From JANLSE01 sp038214135 (lineage in GTDB: Bacteria; Chloroflexota; Chloroflexia; Chloroflexales; Roseiflexaceae), in assembly GCA_038214135.1 (NCBI GenBank), contig JBBQSD010000018.1, forward strand, positions 1 through 64,000: 64,000 bases of DNA, given 5' to 3'. Shown piece by piece: positions 1 through 7,873 of the stretch (its first letter is position 1; every line of letters starts with the position of its first letter). The position numbers were made by a program, and so were the translations under genes. The notes under the pieces are model-generated. The model ran no database searches, was not told the origin of the DNA, and saw only the letters and a program-made list of their open reading frames with translations.

Positions 1-24
1 CGCGCGGGCGGGGCGGGCGCCCGC

Positions 25-69
25 GGCGGGCCCGCGGCGGCCGTGGCCGGGCGGGGCCGCGGGCCCGCC
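25..69. repeat. GC-only inverted repeat
   Basis: Two 14-base arms, 25-38 (GGCGGGCCCGCGGC) and 56-69, are perfect reverse complements around a 17-base loop. The first 80 bases are almost entirely G and C and no reading frame with a recognisable product starts or ends here. It could be the terminator-like tail of a gene left of the window or a GC-rich spacer. There is no T tract, so a standard terminator is not supported. Confidence 0.5.
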
Positions 70-161
70 CGCGGCGCGCAGCGCCCCGGTGGCGCGCCTT
101 CAGTCGCCCGCTGCCCCGCCTGCCTCAAAACGCTACGCTGCACCCACCCCACACTCAAGAT

Positions 162-190
162 TTGCACAATCGCCGCCGCCGTGGTATACT
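162..190 (+). promoter_or_regulatory. Promoter of tRNA-Arg
   Basis: TTGCAC at 162-167 and TATACT at 185-190 are separated by exactly 17 bases, close to the sigma-70 consensus. The mature tRNA starts 20 bases downstream, which leaves a short 5' leader that contains a small hairpin (CTCACG...CGTGAG, 190-206). Confidence 0.7.
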
Positions 191-210
191 CACGCCGTTC
201 GTGAGCATAC

Positions 211-287
211 GACCCCGTAGCTCAGTGGATTAGAGCGTTTCCCTGCGGAGGAAAAGGTCGCGCGTTCGAGTCGCGCCGGGGTCGCCA
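211..287 (+). tRNA. tRNA-Arg (anticodon GCG)
   Basis: A full cloverleaf can be drawn. The acceptor GACCCCG pairs with CGGGGTC, the D stem is GCTC/GAGC, the anticodon stem is TTTCC/GGAAA around the loop CTGCGGA, and the T stem is GCGCG/CGCGC around TTCGAGT. The discriminator G is followed by an encoded CCA (285-287). The anticodon GCG reads the arginine codon CGC and, by wobble, CGU. Most bacteria read these with an ACG (inosine) tRNA, so the G34 form is worth noting. The D arm and variable loop resemble other bacterial tRNA-Arg species, which supports the identity. Confidence 0.93.
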
Positions 288-290
288 CTG

Positions 291-322
291 AAAAAACCAG
301 AGCCAATTGGCTCTGGTTTTTT
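291..322. terminator. Bidirectional terminator after tRNA-Arg
   Basis: AAAAAACCAGAGCC and its exact complement GGCTCTGGTTTTTT flank the four-base loop AATT. The A run on one side and the T run on the other make it a rho-independent terminator in both directions. It serves the tRNA on the plus strand and the dehydratase gene that ends at 321 on the minus strand. Confidence 0.88.
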
Positions 323-1286
323 ATTGCCACAGCGTTGTGAGCAGCGACGGGTCGAGGTTACCGCCGCTGAGGATCACGCCCACGCGGCGACACTCGGGCG
401 GCAGTAGCCCGCCCAGCACGGCGGCCAGCGGCACCGCCCCAGTCGGCTCCACCACGAGCTTCAGGCGCAGCAGCAGCAGGCGCAGCGCGTCTAGGACGGC
501 CGCATCGCTCACCACCAGCACCTGCTCCACGTGGCGCTGCATGATCGGGAAGGTGAGCGCGCCGGGCGCGGTGGTGCGGATGCCGTCGGCGATGGTGGTT
601 GGCGGCGCGATGGTGACGCGCACGCCGCGCTCTAGCGACTGCCGCGCATCGTCGGCGCCCTCGGTCTCCACGCCGAACACGCGGATCTGGGGCCGCAGGC
701 CCTTCGCCGCCACCGCGCAGCCCCCGATCAGCCCACCGCCGCCGATCGGCATCACCAGCGCGTCTAGCTCGGGCACCTGCTCCAGCAGCTCCAGGGCTGC
801 GGTGCCCTGGCCAGCGATGATGTGGGGGTGGTCGTAGGGCGGGATCACCGTCATCGTGCGCTCGTCGGCGATGGCCCGCGCGAAGGTGTCGCGATCCACG
901 GTGGCGCGCTCAAAGATGCGCACCTCGGCCCCGTAGCCGCGCGTGGCGGCCAGCTTCACCGGTGGCGCGTCGTCGGGCATGCAGATAATTGCGGGCACGC
1001 CGAGGAGCTGCGCCGCTAGGGCCACGCCCTGGGCGTGGTTGCCACTGCTGAAGGCCACCACGCCGCGCGGCCGCTGCGCGTCGTCCAGCCGACTGATCGC
1101 GTTGTAGGCCCCGCGAAACTTGAAGGCGCCGCCGCGCTGGAGGTTCTCGCACTTCAGAAAAAGCTTGCGCCCCGCCAGCTCGTCCAGGGTGCGGCTTGTC
1201 TGCACGGGGGTGTAGTGGGCCACGCCCCGCAGCTGCTCCGCCGCCGCGCGCACATCGTCTAGGCCGATCACCAGCCGCTCGCCCAT
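321..1286 (-). CDS. PLP-dependent threonine/serine dehydratase
   Basis: Predicted fold-type II PLP enzyme of 321 residues that deaminates threonine or serine to a 2-oxo acid. Seen: the Schiff-base lysine in AFKFRGA (Lys56), the substrate loop SGNHAQG in the first third, and the phosphate-binding glycine loop GGGGLIGG near residue 185. There is no C-terminal ACT-like regulatory domain, so it resembles the short catabolic TdcB or serine-racemase-like group more than feedback-regulated biosynthetic IlvA. The ATG at 1286 was chosen because AAGGAG lies just upstream; an upstream extension to 1358 has no such site. It ends in the shared terminator with the tRNA. Substrate choice (threonine, serine or hydroxyaspartate) cannot be read from sequence. 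Confidence 0.88.
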   Translation of the reverse strand: MGERLVIGLDDVRAAAEQLRGVAHYTPVQTSRTLDELAGRKLFLKCENLQRGGAFKFRGAYNAISRLDDAQRPRGVVAFSSGNHAQGVALAAQLLGVPAIICMPDDAPPVKLAATRGYGAEVRIFERATVDRDTFARAIADERTMTVIPPYDHPHIIAGQGTAALELLEQVPELDALVMPIGGGGLIGGCAVAAKGLRPQIRVFGVETEGADDARQSLERGVRVTIAPPTTIADGIRTTAPGALTFPIMQRHVEQVLVVSDAAVLDALRLLLLRLKLVVEPTGAVPLAAVLGGLLPPECRRVGVILSGGNLDPSLLTTLWQ

Positions 1287-1305
1287 TCCTGCTCCTTCGC
1301 TATGC

Positions 1306-1328
1306 TTGCAGATTGCGCGCAGCCGGAC
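1306..1328. repeat. Dispersed intergenic repeat, copy 1
   Basis: The core TTGCAGATTGCGCGCAGCCG recurs in reverse orientation at 7811-7850 and, less exactly, at 1883-1908 and 4763-4780. All four copies lie between genes within the GC-rich left block. Copies 1 and 4 share the longest match, which extends through GGACGCG. Confidence 0.6.
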
Positions 1329-1344
1329 GCGCTGCGCCACAGAG

Positions 1345-1350
1345 TATAAT
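1345..1350 (+). promoter_or_regulatory. Putative -10 box of the YcxB-like gene
   Basis: A perfect TATAAT stands 32 bases before the ATG at 1382. No good -35 hexamer was found at the right distance, so this is an extrapolation from the -10 alone. Confidence 0.4.
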
Positions 1351-1381
1351 ACGCACACCGACCACCCAGCAAGGCAGCGCC

Positions 1382-1873
1382 ATGATCATCGAGAGCACCC
1401 TCACCCCGCAGGAGTTTGTTCGCCACGCCCTTACCCGCCACTTCCGGCGCCCGGCCTTCTACCTCTACAGCTTCGTCTGCGCCGTCCTCACCACCTACGC
1501 CTTCCTCCAGGCTAACCCGCTCGCCCTGCTGCTGGCCGCCGCCTGGGTGCCGCTGCTCGTCTACGCTGCGGGCGGCTGGGTCTCGATCACCCGGCGCAGC
1601 CGCGACAAGGAGCTGCCGCTCTATCTGCCCACGCGCTACGAGTTTACCAAGGGCGGCGTAGAGCTTAGCTCGCGCCAGGGGCGCAGCAGCTTCGCCTGGG
1701 GCGATTTTCGGGCCTGGCGCAAGGTGGTGGGGCTCTACGAGCTAAGTCTCGCAAACGGCCAGCTGCTGGTGATCACGCAGCGCGCGGTGCCGCCGCGCCA
1801 GAGCGCCCCGCTAGAGGAGCTGCTCACGCGCCAGATCAAGCCACGGCCAGAGGCGGGCGTGTTCGACCGGTAG
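1382..1873 (+). CDS. YcxB-like membrane protein
   Basis: A 163-residue protein with two adjacent hydrophobic segments in the first half (about residues 28-65), followed by a soluble region of about 85 residues. That region runs from the Tyr-Glu-Phe pair through SSFAWGDFRAWRKV, a pattern typical of the YcxB-like C-terminal domain. The role of the family is unknown; the usual model is a membrane-anchored beta-rich domain. ATG 1382 begins the conserved part; the longer open frame upstream would cover the putative promoter. It stands alone, divergent from the dehydratase and convergent with the aldo/keto reductase. Confidence 0.72.
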   Translation: MIIESTLTPQEFVRHALTRHFRRPAFYLYSFVCAVLTTYAFLQANPLALLLAAAWVPLLVYAAGGWVSITRRSRDKELPLYLPTRYEFTKGGVELSSRQGRSSFAWGDFRAWRKVVGLYELSLANGQLLVITQRAVPPRQSAPLEELLTRQIKPRPEAGVFDR

Positions 1874-1882
1874 ACGACAAGG

Positions 1883-1908
1883 TTTCAGATTGCCGATTGC
1901 GCGCAGCG
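1883..1908. repeat. Dispersed intergenic repeat, copy 2
   Basis: TTTCAGATTGCCGATTGCGC followed by GCAGCG. It is the same element as at 1306 and 7811 with one or two changes. It sits in the convergent spacer between the YcxB-like gene and the aldo/keto reductase. Confidence 0.55.
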
Positions 1909-2913
1909 CTACCAGGCCAGCTGCTGGCGCATCCATCCTGAGGTGTTGTGGAAGTTGACGACCGCGCTGCCAGGTGGCACGAGCGCATCGCACGCCCGCA
2001 GCAGCTCCTCGTCTAGGCGCACCTCCAGGGCCGGCAGCGCCTGCTCGAGCTGCGCGAGCGTGCGCGGGCCGAAGAGCGGCGCCGTGATGCCTGGCTGCGC
2101 CATGACCCAGGCCAGAGCTAGCTGGGCTGGCGGGATGCCGCGCTCCTGGGCCAGCGCCACGAAGCGCCGCCCAACGGCGACTCCGGGCGGGGTGACTCGC
2201 TCGGCATAGATCCCGCCCCGCACTGCGGCCCGCGAGTCTGCGGGCACCGCCTGGGCGTCGTCGTAGCGCCCGGCGAGCACGCCCTGGGCGAGCGGCGACC
2301 AGGGGATGAGCGCCAGGCCATGGGCCTGGCACAGGGGCACCAGCTCGTTCTCGATGCGCCGGTCGAGCAGGTTATAGGGCGGCTGCTCGGAGCAGTAGCG
2401 CACATACCCGTTGCGCTCGCTAACCATCAGCGCCTCTGCCACGCGCCAGGCGGGATGCGTCGAGCAGCCGACGTAGCGCACCTTGCCCTGCCGCACAAGG
2501 TCGCTGAGGGCGGCGAGCGTCTCCTCCACCGGGAGGCTTGGGTCGGGCCGATGCATCTGGTACAAATCGATGTAGTCGGTCTGCAGGCGGCGCAGCGAGT
2601 CGTCGCAGGCGCGCATCAGGTGCAGGCGCGAGTTGCCACGCTCGTTGGGGCCGGGGCCGGTGGGGAAGTGCGCCTTGGTGGCGAGCACCACCTCGCTACG
2701 GCGCCCGCTCGCCCGCAGCGCCCGGCCGATCACCGCCTCGCTCTCGCCGGCATTGTAGCTATTGGCCGTGTCGATCAGATTGAGGCCCGCGTCAAGGGCG
2801 CACGCAAGGATGCGGGCCGCCTCATCCTCAGCGGTCGGGGCGCCAAAGTTCATTGTGCCGACGGCGAGCGGGGCGACGCGGACGCCGGTGCGTCCAAGCA
2901 GACGATACTCCAC
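1909..2913 (-). CDS. Aldo/keto reductase
   Basis: A 334-residue NAD(P)H-dependent oxidoreductase of the TIM-barrel AKR superfamily, about the usual length. The catalytic tetrad is complete: Asp48 and Tyr53 (in IDTANSYNAGES), Lys80 (in LATKAHF) and His121 (in YQMHRPDP). The first strand RLLGRTGVRVAPLAVGTMNFG is typical of the YajO/Tas-like group that acts on aldehydes or sugars. The start is GTG at 2913, supported by GAGGAG a few bases upstream. A single gene, separated from the ABC transporter by about 100 bases. Physiological substrate unknown. Confidence 0.9.
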   Translation of the reverse strand: MEYRLLGRTGVRVAPLAVGTMNFGAPTAEDEAARILACALDAGLNLIDTANSYNAGESEAVIGRALRASGRRSEVVLATKAHFPTGPGPNERGNSRLHLMRACDDSLRRLQTDYIDLYQMHRPDPSLPVEETLAALSDLVRQGKVRYVGCSTHPAWRVAEALMVSERNGYVRYCSEQPPYNLLDRRIENELVPLCQAHGLALIPWSPLAQGVLAGRYDDAQAVPADSRAAVRGGIYAERVTPPGVAVGRRFVALAQERGIPPAQLALAWVMAQPGITAPLFGPRTLAQLEQALPALEVRLDEELLRACDALVPPGSAVVNFHNTSGWMRQQLAW

Positions 2914-3012
2914 GGGCTTCTCCTCGCTAGGGCGTTGCCTACGTAGTCGGGGCTGAGCAGAACCTTTGCGGTTGCAGGCGCCGCGCCGAAGGCGGATCGC
3001 GCTGCAATCCTG

Positions 3013-4737
3013 CTAGTCGCCGAACTGGGCCTGGTGCAGGCGGCTGTAGATGCCGCCGCTGCGGATCAGCTCCTGGTGGTCGCCCTGCTCGCTGATGCCG
3101 TTCTCGGTCACCACCACGATCCGGTCGGCATGCTTGATCGTCGCCAGCCGGTGAGCGATGATCAGCGTGGTGCGCCCCGCGGCCAGCTCGGCCAGCGACT
3201 GCTGGATCACCTGCTCGGTCTCGCTGTCGAGCGCCGAGGTCGCCTCGTCGAGGATGAGGATTGGCGGGTTCTTCAGGAATATGCGGGCGATCGCCAGGCG
3301 CTGCTTCTGCCCACCAGAGAGCTTGACACCCCGCTCGCCAACCAGCGTGTCCAGCCCCTCTGGCAGCGACTGGATGAATGCGTCGAGGTGCGCTCGCCGC
3401 GCCGCCGCCCAGATCTCTGGCTCGCTCGCCTCCAGACTGCCGTAGGCGATATTCTCGCGGATCGAGCCGAAGAAGAGGAAGACATCCTGCTGCACGATCC
3501 CGATCTGCCGCCGCAGCGAGGCCAGCGTCAGTGCGCGAATATCGTGGCCGTCCACCGTGATCTGGCCGCCGTCCACGTCGTAGAAGCGCGGCAGCAGGCT
3601 GCAGAGCGTGGTCTTGCCGGCGCCGGACGGGCCTACGAAGGCCACCGTCTCGCCGACACGGATGGTGAGGTTGACCCCTTGCAGCACCAGGCGCTGCGAG
3701 TCGTAGCCGAAGCTCACATCGCGGTAGCAGATCTCGCCCTGCAGCCGCTCCACGTTGAGCGCGCCGGGCCGGTCGGCCACCTCGGGCTCGGTGTCCATCA
3801 CCTCGAGGTAGCGCTTGAAGCCGGCGATGCCCTTGGGGTAGGTGTCGATCACCGCGTTGATCTTCTCGATCGGCCGGAAGAGGATGCTCGTCAGCAGGAT
3901 GAAGCCGACAAACTCGCCCGTGCTCAGCTCGCCGCGGAAGATGAACCAGGCGCCGCCGAGCAGCACGAACAGCGAGACGAGCCGCATCAGCATGTAGCTG
4001 AGCGACGAGCTCCAGGCCATAATGCTGTAGGCCTGCAGCTTGGCCCGCCGGAAGCGCGTGTTGTTCTGCGCGAACAGCCGCTGCTCGTGCTCCTCGTTGG
4101 CGAAGGCCTGCACCACCCGCATGCCGCCGATGTTGTCCTCCACGCGGGCGTTGAACTCCGCGATCTCGCCGTACATAGTGCGGAAGGCCTGCGTCATCTT
4201 GTGGTTGAAGTGGAAGCCGAGCCAGAGCATCCCCGGCACCACCAGGAAGGTGAGCACCGCGAGCTGCACATGCACGGTGAGCATCATCACGAAGGCCGCC
4301 ACCAGCGTGATCAGGGCGATGAACAGATCCTCGGGGCCGTGGTGGGCCACCTCACCGATGTCCCAGAGGTCGGTGGAGATCCGCGACAGCAGGTGGCCGG
4401 TCTTGTGGTTGTCGTAGAAGCGGAACGAAAGCTTCTGCAGGTGGCTGAACATCAGGCGCCGCATGTCGGTCTCGATGTTGATCCCGAGCATGTGCCCCCA
4501 GTACGCCACGATAAACTGCAGTGCCGCCGTCAGGCAGTAGACGATCAGCAGCCCCACGCAGGCGCCCAGGATCAGCGGCCAGTTCAGGCTCGGCAGCAGC
4601 GTGTCGATCAGGGCGTTCACAAAGAGCGGGAAGCTCAGCTCGAGCACTGCCGCCACCACCGCGCAGCTGAAGTCTAGCGCGAACAGCCCCTTGTAGGGCC
4701 GGTAATACGCCAGGAACCGCCCGACAACCTGTGTCAT
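3013..4737 (-). CDS. ABC exporter (fused membrane and ATPase domains)
   Basis: A 574-residue half-transporter of the MsbA/MdlB type. An N-terminal six-helix membrane domain (about residues 15-310) is followed by an ATPase domain with Walker A GPSGAGKTT, a Q-loop region, signature LSGGQKQR, Walker B ILILDEATSALD and a switch histidine in IIAHRL. It should work as a dimer that exports lipid, peptide or drug-like substrates. ATG 4737 was chosen because GAGGA stands 11 bases before it; a TTG six codons earlier overlaps that site. No partner half-transporter is adjacent, so a homodimer is likely. Substrate unknown. Confidence 0.93.
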   Translation of the reverse strand: MTQVVGRFLAYYRPYKGLFALDFSCAVVAAVLELSFPLFVNALIDTLLPSLNWPLILGACVGLLIVYCLTAALQFIVAYWGHMLGINIETDMRRLMFSHLQKLSFRFYDNHKTGHLLSRISTDLWDIGEVAHHGPEDLFIALITLVAAFVMMLTVHVQLAVLTFLVVPGMLWLGFHFNHKMTQAFRTMYGEIAEFNARVEDNIGGMRVVQAFANEEHEQRLFAQNNTRFRRAKLQAYSIMAWSSSLSYMLMRLVSLFVLLGGAWFIFRGELSTGEFVGFILLTSILFRPIEKINAVIDTYPKGIAGFKRYLEVMDTEPEVADRPGALNVERLQGEICYRDVSFGYDSQRLVLQGVNLTIRVGETVAFVGPSGAGKTTLCSLLPRFYDVDGGQITVDGHDIRALTLASLRRQIGIVQQDVFLFFGSIRENIAYGSLEASEPEIWAAARRAHLDAFIQSLPEGLDTLVGERGVKLSGGQKQRLAIARIFLKNPPILILDEATSALDSETEQVIQQSLAELAAGRTTLIIAHRLATIKHADRIVVVTENGISEQGDHQELIRSGGIYSRLHQAQFGD

Positions 4738-4762
4738 ACGAGTCTGTGTCCTCAAGCTAGTG

Positions 4763-4780
4763 TGATTGCAGATTGCGGCG
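4763..4780. repeat. Dispersed intergenic repeat, copy 3 (short)
   Basis: TGATTGCAGATTGCGGCG matches the core of the repeat at 1306 and 7811. It lies in the spacer upstream of the ABC exporter. Confidence 0.4.
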
Positions 4781-4869
4781 TATTGCTATGGCTCTGGCGC
4801 CCCACCTTAAGCGGGCGAGGCGCGTAGGCGCCTGACAGTTATTGAGCGTAGCTCAGGCGCAACGTGCGC

Positions 4870-7422
4870 TCACGCCGCCGCGCGCGCCAGCGCCACGGCG
4901 GCCTCGGCGCCGAGCGCACGCCCCGCCCCTGCGGCGCGCGCGGCGCCCTCCGCACCGAGTATCGCGATGGTGCCTGCGAGCGTCTCAGCATAGAGTGACC
5001 GATCAGAGACTGGAAGCTCGCCTGCGCCGAGCAGCTGGTCGGCCGCGCCGCACAGCTGCGCCGCGAGCTCCCAGCGCCCCTGCCTCGCGGCGATCGCCGC
5101 CGCGCCCACCAGGCAGATCGCCACAATCCGCCAGTTGCCTATGCCATAGTACAGCTCAAGCGCCTCGCCCTCGGCGGCCCAGGCCTGGGCGTCGTCGCCC
5201 TCGATCCGCCCGACGGCGGCGATCAGGTGCAGGGCCGCGCCCACGCCCAACGTGTGGCCAAGCTCGCGAAAGAGCGCCAGGCATTCGCGGGCGCCCGTGA
5301 GCGCCTGCCCCAGGTCGCCGCGCTCGTAGGCCAGGTCGGACAGGTTATGCAGCCCGATCGCGATACTGTGGCGGTCGCCGCGGGCGCGGTGAAGGGCGAG
5401 GGCCTCGGTGTAGAGCTGTGCAGCCTCCGCCGAGTCGCCCTCGTTATAGGCGACCCCGGCCAGCGCATCGGTGAGCAGCGCATAGCCCACCTCGTTGCCG
5501 AGCTCGCGGTGGATCTCGAGGCCCTCCGCGATCAGCGCGCGTGCACGGTCGTAGTTGCGCAGATTTGTCTCGACCCGTGCGAGACTGCCGAGCTGGTTGG
5601 CCAGGCCGCGCCTGTTGCCCGCCCGGCGCTCTAGCTCCAGCGCGGCGCTGTGGTGGTCGCGGGCGCGCTGATAGTCGCCCTGCTGGTTGGCCAGGCTGCC
5701 CGCGCCGCGCGCGGCGCGGGCAAGCACCGCCGGGGTGATCTGGCCGGGCTGGGCCAAGATCTCGTCGAGCCAGCGCCGGCCCTCGGCAAGGTGCCCGCGC
5801 ATCCACCAGAAACGCCAGAGCGCGCCGGCGACCCGGGCGGCCCCCTCGGAGGCGCCGCTGTCGATGGCCCAGCGCAGGGCGGCCCGAAAGTTGGCGTGCT
5901 CTGCCTCAAGCCGCTCCAGCCACTGCGCCTGCGCGGCGCCAAGCAGCTCGGGCTCGGCCGCCTCGGCCAGAGCGGCCATATAGTCCAGGTAGGCCAGGTG
6001 CCCGGCCTCGGCCGCGCCGGACTCGAGCAGCTGGCTGGCGGCAAACTGGCGCACGAGCTCGTGCATAGTGTAGCGCCCGCCGGCCGACCGCAGCAGCGAC
6101 TTATCTTGCAGCGACGCCAGCAGCTCCTCGTCGGCGCCGGCCACCCGGGCCGCCGCCTCGGGTGTGAAGCCGCCCCGGAACAGGCCGAGCAGGGCCAGGG
6201 CGCGGCGCTGGGGTGCGTCGAGCAGCTGCCAGGAATGATCGATGGCGGCGCGCACGCTGCGGTGGCGCGCAGGCACATCGCGCAGCGAGGTGCGCAGCAG
6301 GTCGAGGTTACGGGCAAGCGCCTCGGCAATCGCCACGAACGAGCGGTCGCGGCTGGCGGCGGCGGCAAGCTCCAGGGCCAGCGGCATACCCTCGACCGAG
6401 CGGGCGCCCACATCCTCGGCCAGCTGGAGGGCCAGGCGGGTCTTGCCGATGCCTCCCGGCCCCAGCAGCGACAGCAGTCGGCATGCCGGATCGGCGATCA
6501 GGGCGGCCAGCTCGCCGCGCTCATCGTCGCGGCCGATCAGGCTGGTGGCAGGGGCCGGCGGCGCCGATAGGTTGCCTGGCGAGGCCGGCTGGGGGGCTTG
6601 CGGGGCCGGCTGAGGGACGAGCGGCGCCTCGACTCGGCCGCCCAGCTCGTTTCTGCGGATCGCCTCGGCCAGGGCGGTCGTCGCCGGCTCGGGCTCGGCG
6701 CCAAGCTCTGCGGCGAGCAGGCGCGCGCACTGCTCGTACTGGGCCAGCGCTGCGCCGCGTAGCCCCTGGCTGGCGAGGGCGCGCATCGCCTGGCGGTGGG
6801 CCGGCTCACGCCAGGCGTCGATCGCCAGCTGGGCCTGGGCACACGCGAGCGCTTGGTCGTGGCGACCCTGCGCTGCGTAGAGCGCAGCTAGCGCGTCGAG
6901 CGCGTCGAGCGCGTGCCGCTCGAACCACTCGCGTCGGGCGAGCGCCCAGGCCTCGAGCTCGGGGCAGCCGCGCGGCAGGGCGCCCTCGGCGAAGGGGCCG
7001 CGGTAGAGCGCCACGGCCTCCTCAAGGCTGGCCTGGCAGGCCGGGCAAGCTTGGCCGCGCGGGTGGGCGTGGCGAGCCACGCGCTCCACAAGGGCAGTGA
7101 AACGGGCGCTGTCGAGGCTGTGATCCGCACGGGGGTTGAACTGCACCGTCTCGCGCTCGGCCAGCAGAAAGGGCGGGTCGGCGGCGTGGTCCCCGATGCT
7201 GGCGCGCAGCGCGGCAAGCGCCCGGCGTAGATTGTTGCGCCCCGTACCCGGCTCCTGCTCGGGCCAGAGCAGCTCGGCCAGCGCGTCACGCGTGTGCGGG
7301 CGGTGCTGCTCGACGGCGAGGTAGAGCAGCAGCGCGCGGACCTTGGCATAGTCGAAGGCGGCGGTGGCCCCGTCGAGGGCGATCTGCAGCGTGCCCAGGG
7401 TGGCAATCGAGAGCTGTGGCAT
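4870..7422 (-). CDS. BTAD/SARP-like regulator with excised ATPase core
   Basis: An 850-residue regulator. Order: an OmpR-like winged helix (about 1-95, with FDYAKVRALLLYLA and LLWPEQ), a BTAD all-helical domain (about 105-250), a proline-rich linker, a P-loop GPGGIGKTRLALQL, then a C-terminal TPR array. Family members have about 150-200 residues between Walker A and the GLPLALELAA segment, including a Walker B aspartate and an ATSR-like sensor. Here Walker A is followed almost at once by VEGMPLALELAAA, so the core is absent while the frame stays open. ATP hydrolysis is therefore doubtful. ATG 7422 starts the conserved winged helix with a weak GTGGG site; ATGs at 7428 and 7458 are alternatives. 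The divergent neighbour is a small conserved gene. Target unknown. Confidence 0.85.
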   Translation of the reverse strand: MPQLSIATLGTLQIALDGATAAFDYAKVRALLLYLAVEQHRPHTRDALAELLWPEQEPGTGRNNLRRALAALRASIGDHAADPPFLLAERETVQFNPRADHSLDSARFTALVERVARHAHPRGQACPACQASLEEAVALYRGPFAEGALPRGCPELEAWALARREWFERHALDALDALAALYAAQGRHDQALACAQAQLAIDAWREPAHRQAMRALASQGLRGAALAQYEQCARLLAAELGAEPEPATTALAEAIRRNELGGRVEAPLVPQPAPQAPQPASPGNLSAPPAPATSLIGRDDERGELAALIADPACRLLSLLGPGGIGKTRLALQLAEDVGARSVEGMPLALELAAAASRDRSFVAIAEALARNLDLLRTSLRDVPARHRSVRAAIDHSWQLLDAPQRRALALLGLFRGGFTPEAAARVAGADEELLASLQDKSLLRSAGGRYTMHELVRQFAASQLLESGAAEAGHLAYLDYMAALAEAAEPELLGAAQAQWLERLEAEHANFRAALRWAIDSGASEGAARVAGALWRFWWMRGHLAEGRRWLDEILAQPGQITPAVLARAARGAGSLANQQGDYQRARDHHSAALELERRAGNRRGLANQLGSLARVETNLRNYDRARALIAEGLEIHRELGNEVGYALLTDALAGVAYNEGDSAEAAQLYTEALALHRARGDRHSIAIGLHNLSDLAYERGDLGQALTGARECLALFRELGHTLGVGAALHLIAAVGRIEGDDAQAWAAEGEALELYYGIGNWRIVAICLVGAAAIAARQGRWELAAQLCGAADQLLGAGELPVSDRSLYAETLAGTIAILGAEGAARAAGAGRALGAEAAVALARAAA

Positions 7423-7592
7423 AGACATCCCACACAGTAATGGCAGCGTTCTCGGCATTAGTATACCTGCCCAGCCCAGGCAATCCTTCACCTTGGCGCT
7501 GATTTAGCGCGCTTTTCACGCGCTTTTCGCCCTTGGCCAGTATGCTCGGTCCATCGACGCCAAATCGCGGGCGTTGTAACAAGCGAGCAGCT

Positions 7593-7802
7593 ATGGACAG
7601 ACCGACCTACCTCACCTTTCTTCTGCGCCTCTGGCGCGTCGATAGCACAGGCCAGCCCGTCTGGCGCGCCTCGCTCGAGGACGCCCACAGCGGCGCGCGG
7701 CGCGGCTTCAGCGACCTACCGGAGCTCCAGCGGTTCTTGCAGGCGCTGCTGGAGGCGCCCCCACCCGAGCGGGCCGGGCGAGCACCCGCCGCCGAAAAGT
7801 AA
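7593..7802 (+). CDS. Small conserved protein (69 aa)
   Basis: A 69-residue soluble protein. It starts MDRPTYLTFLLRLWRV, then has a tryptophan-containing strand (VWRASLED) and the phrase RRGFSDLPELQRFLQALL, a layout I associate with small Chloroflexota proteins of unknown role often seen near large ATPase regulators. The ATG at 7593 begins the conserved part; the open frame extends 20 codons upstream without a ribosome site. It is divergent from the BTAD regulator across about 170 bases. No function is proposed. Confidence 0.6.
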   Translation: MDRPTYLTFLLRLWRVDSTGQPVWRASLEDAHSGARRGFSDLPELQRFLQALLEAPPPERAGRAPAAEK

Positions 7803-7810
7803 GTGTGGCC

Positions 7811-7850
7811 CGCGCTGCGCGTCCGGCTGCGCACAATCTGCAATCTGAAA
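7811..7850. repeat. Dispersed intergenic repeat, copy 4 (reverse)
   Basis: GTCCGGCTGCGCACAATCTG followed by CAATCTGAAA is the reverse complement of the element at 1306-1328, extended on both sides. The two copies share roughly 30 aligned bases, the best match in the family. Confidence 0.6.
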
Positions 7851-7873
7851 CATATCTAAGGAGAGAGACGACG

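Noticed and set aside
2320..2946. 208-codon plus-strand frame over the aldo/keto reductase
   Set aside because: No recognisable domain; the minus strand has a complete catalytic tetrad.
3034..4677. 547-codon open frame antisense to the ABC exporter
   Set aside because: A shadow of a GC-rich gene: no ribosome site, composition dominated by Gln, Arg and His, and the opposite strand has all ABC motifs.
5650..6570. 306-codon plus-strand frame over the BTAD regulator
   Set aside because: Low-complexity Gly/Ala/Arg product opposite a clear TPR region; third-position pattern supports the minus strand.
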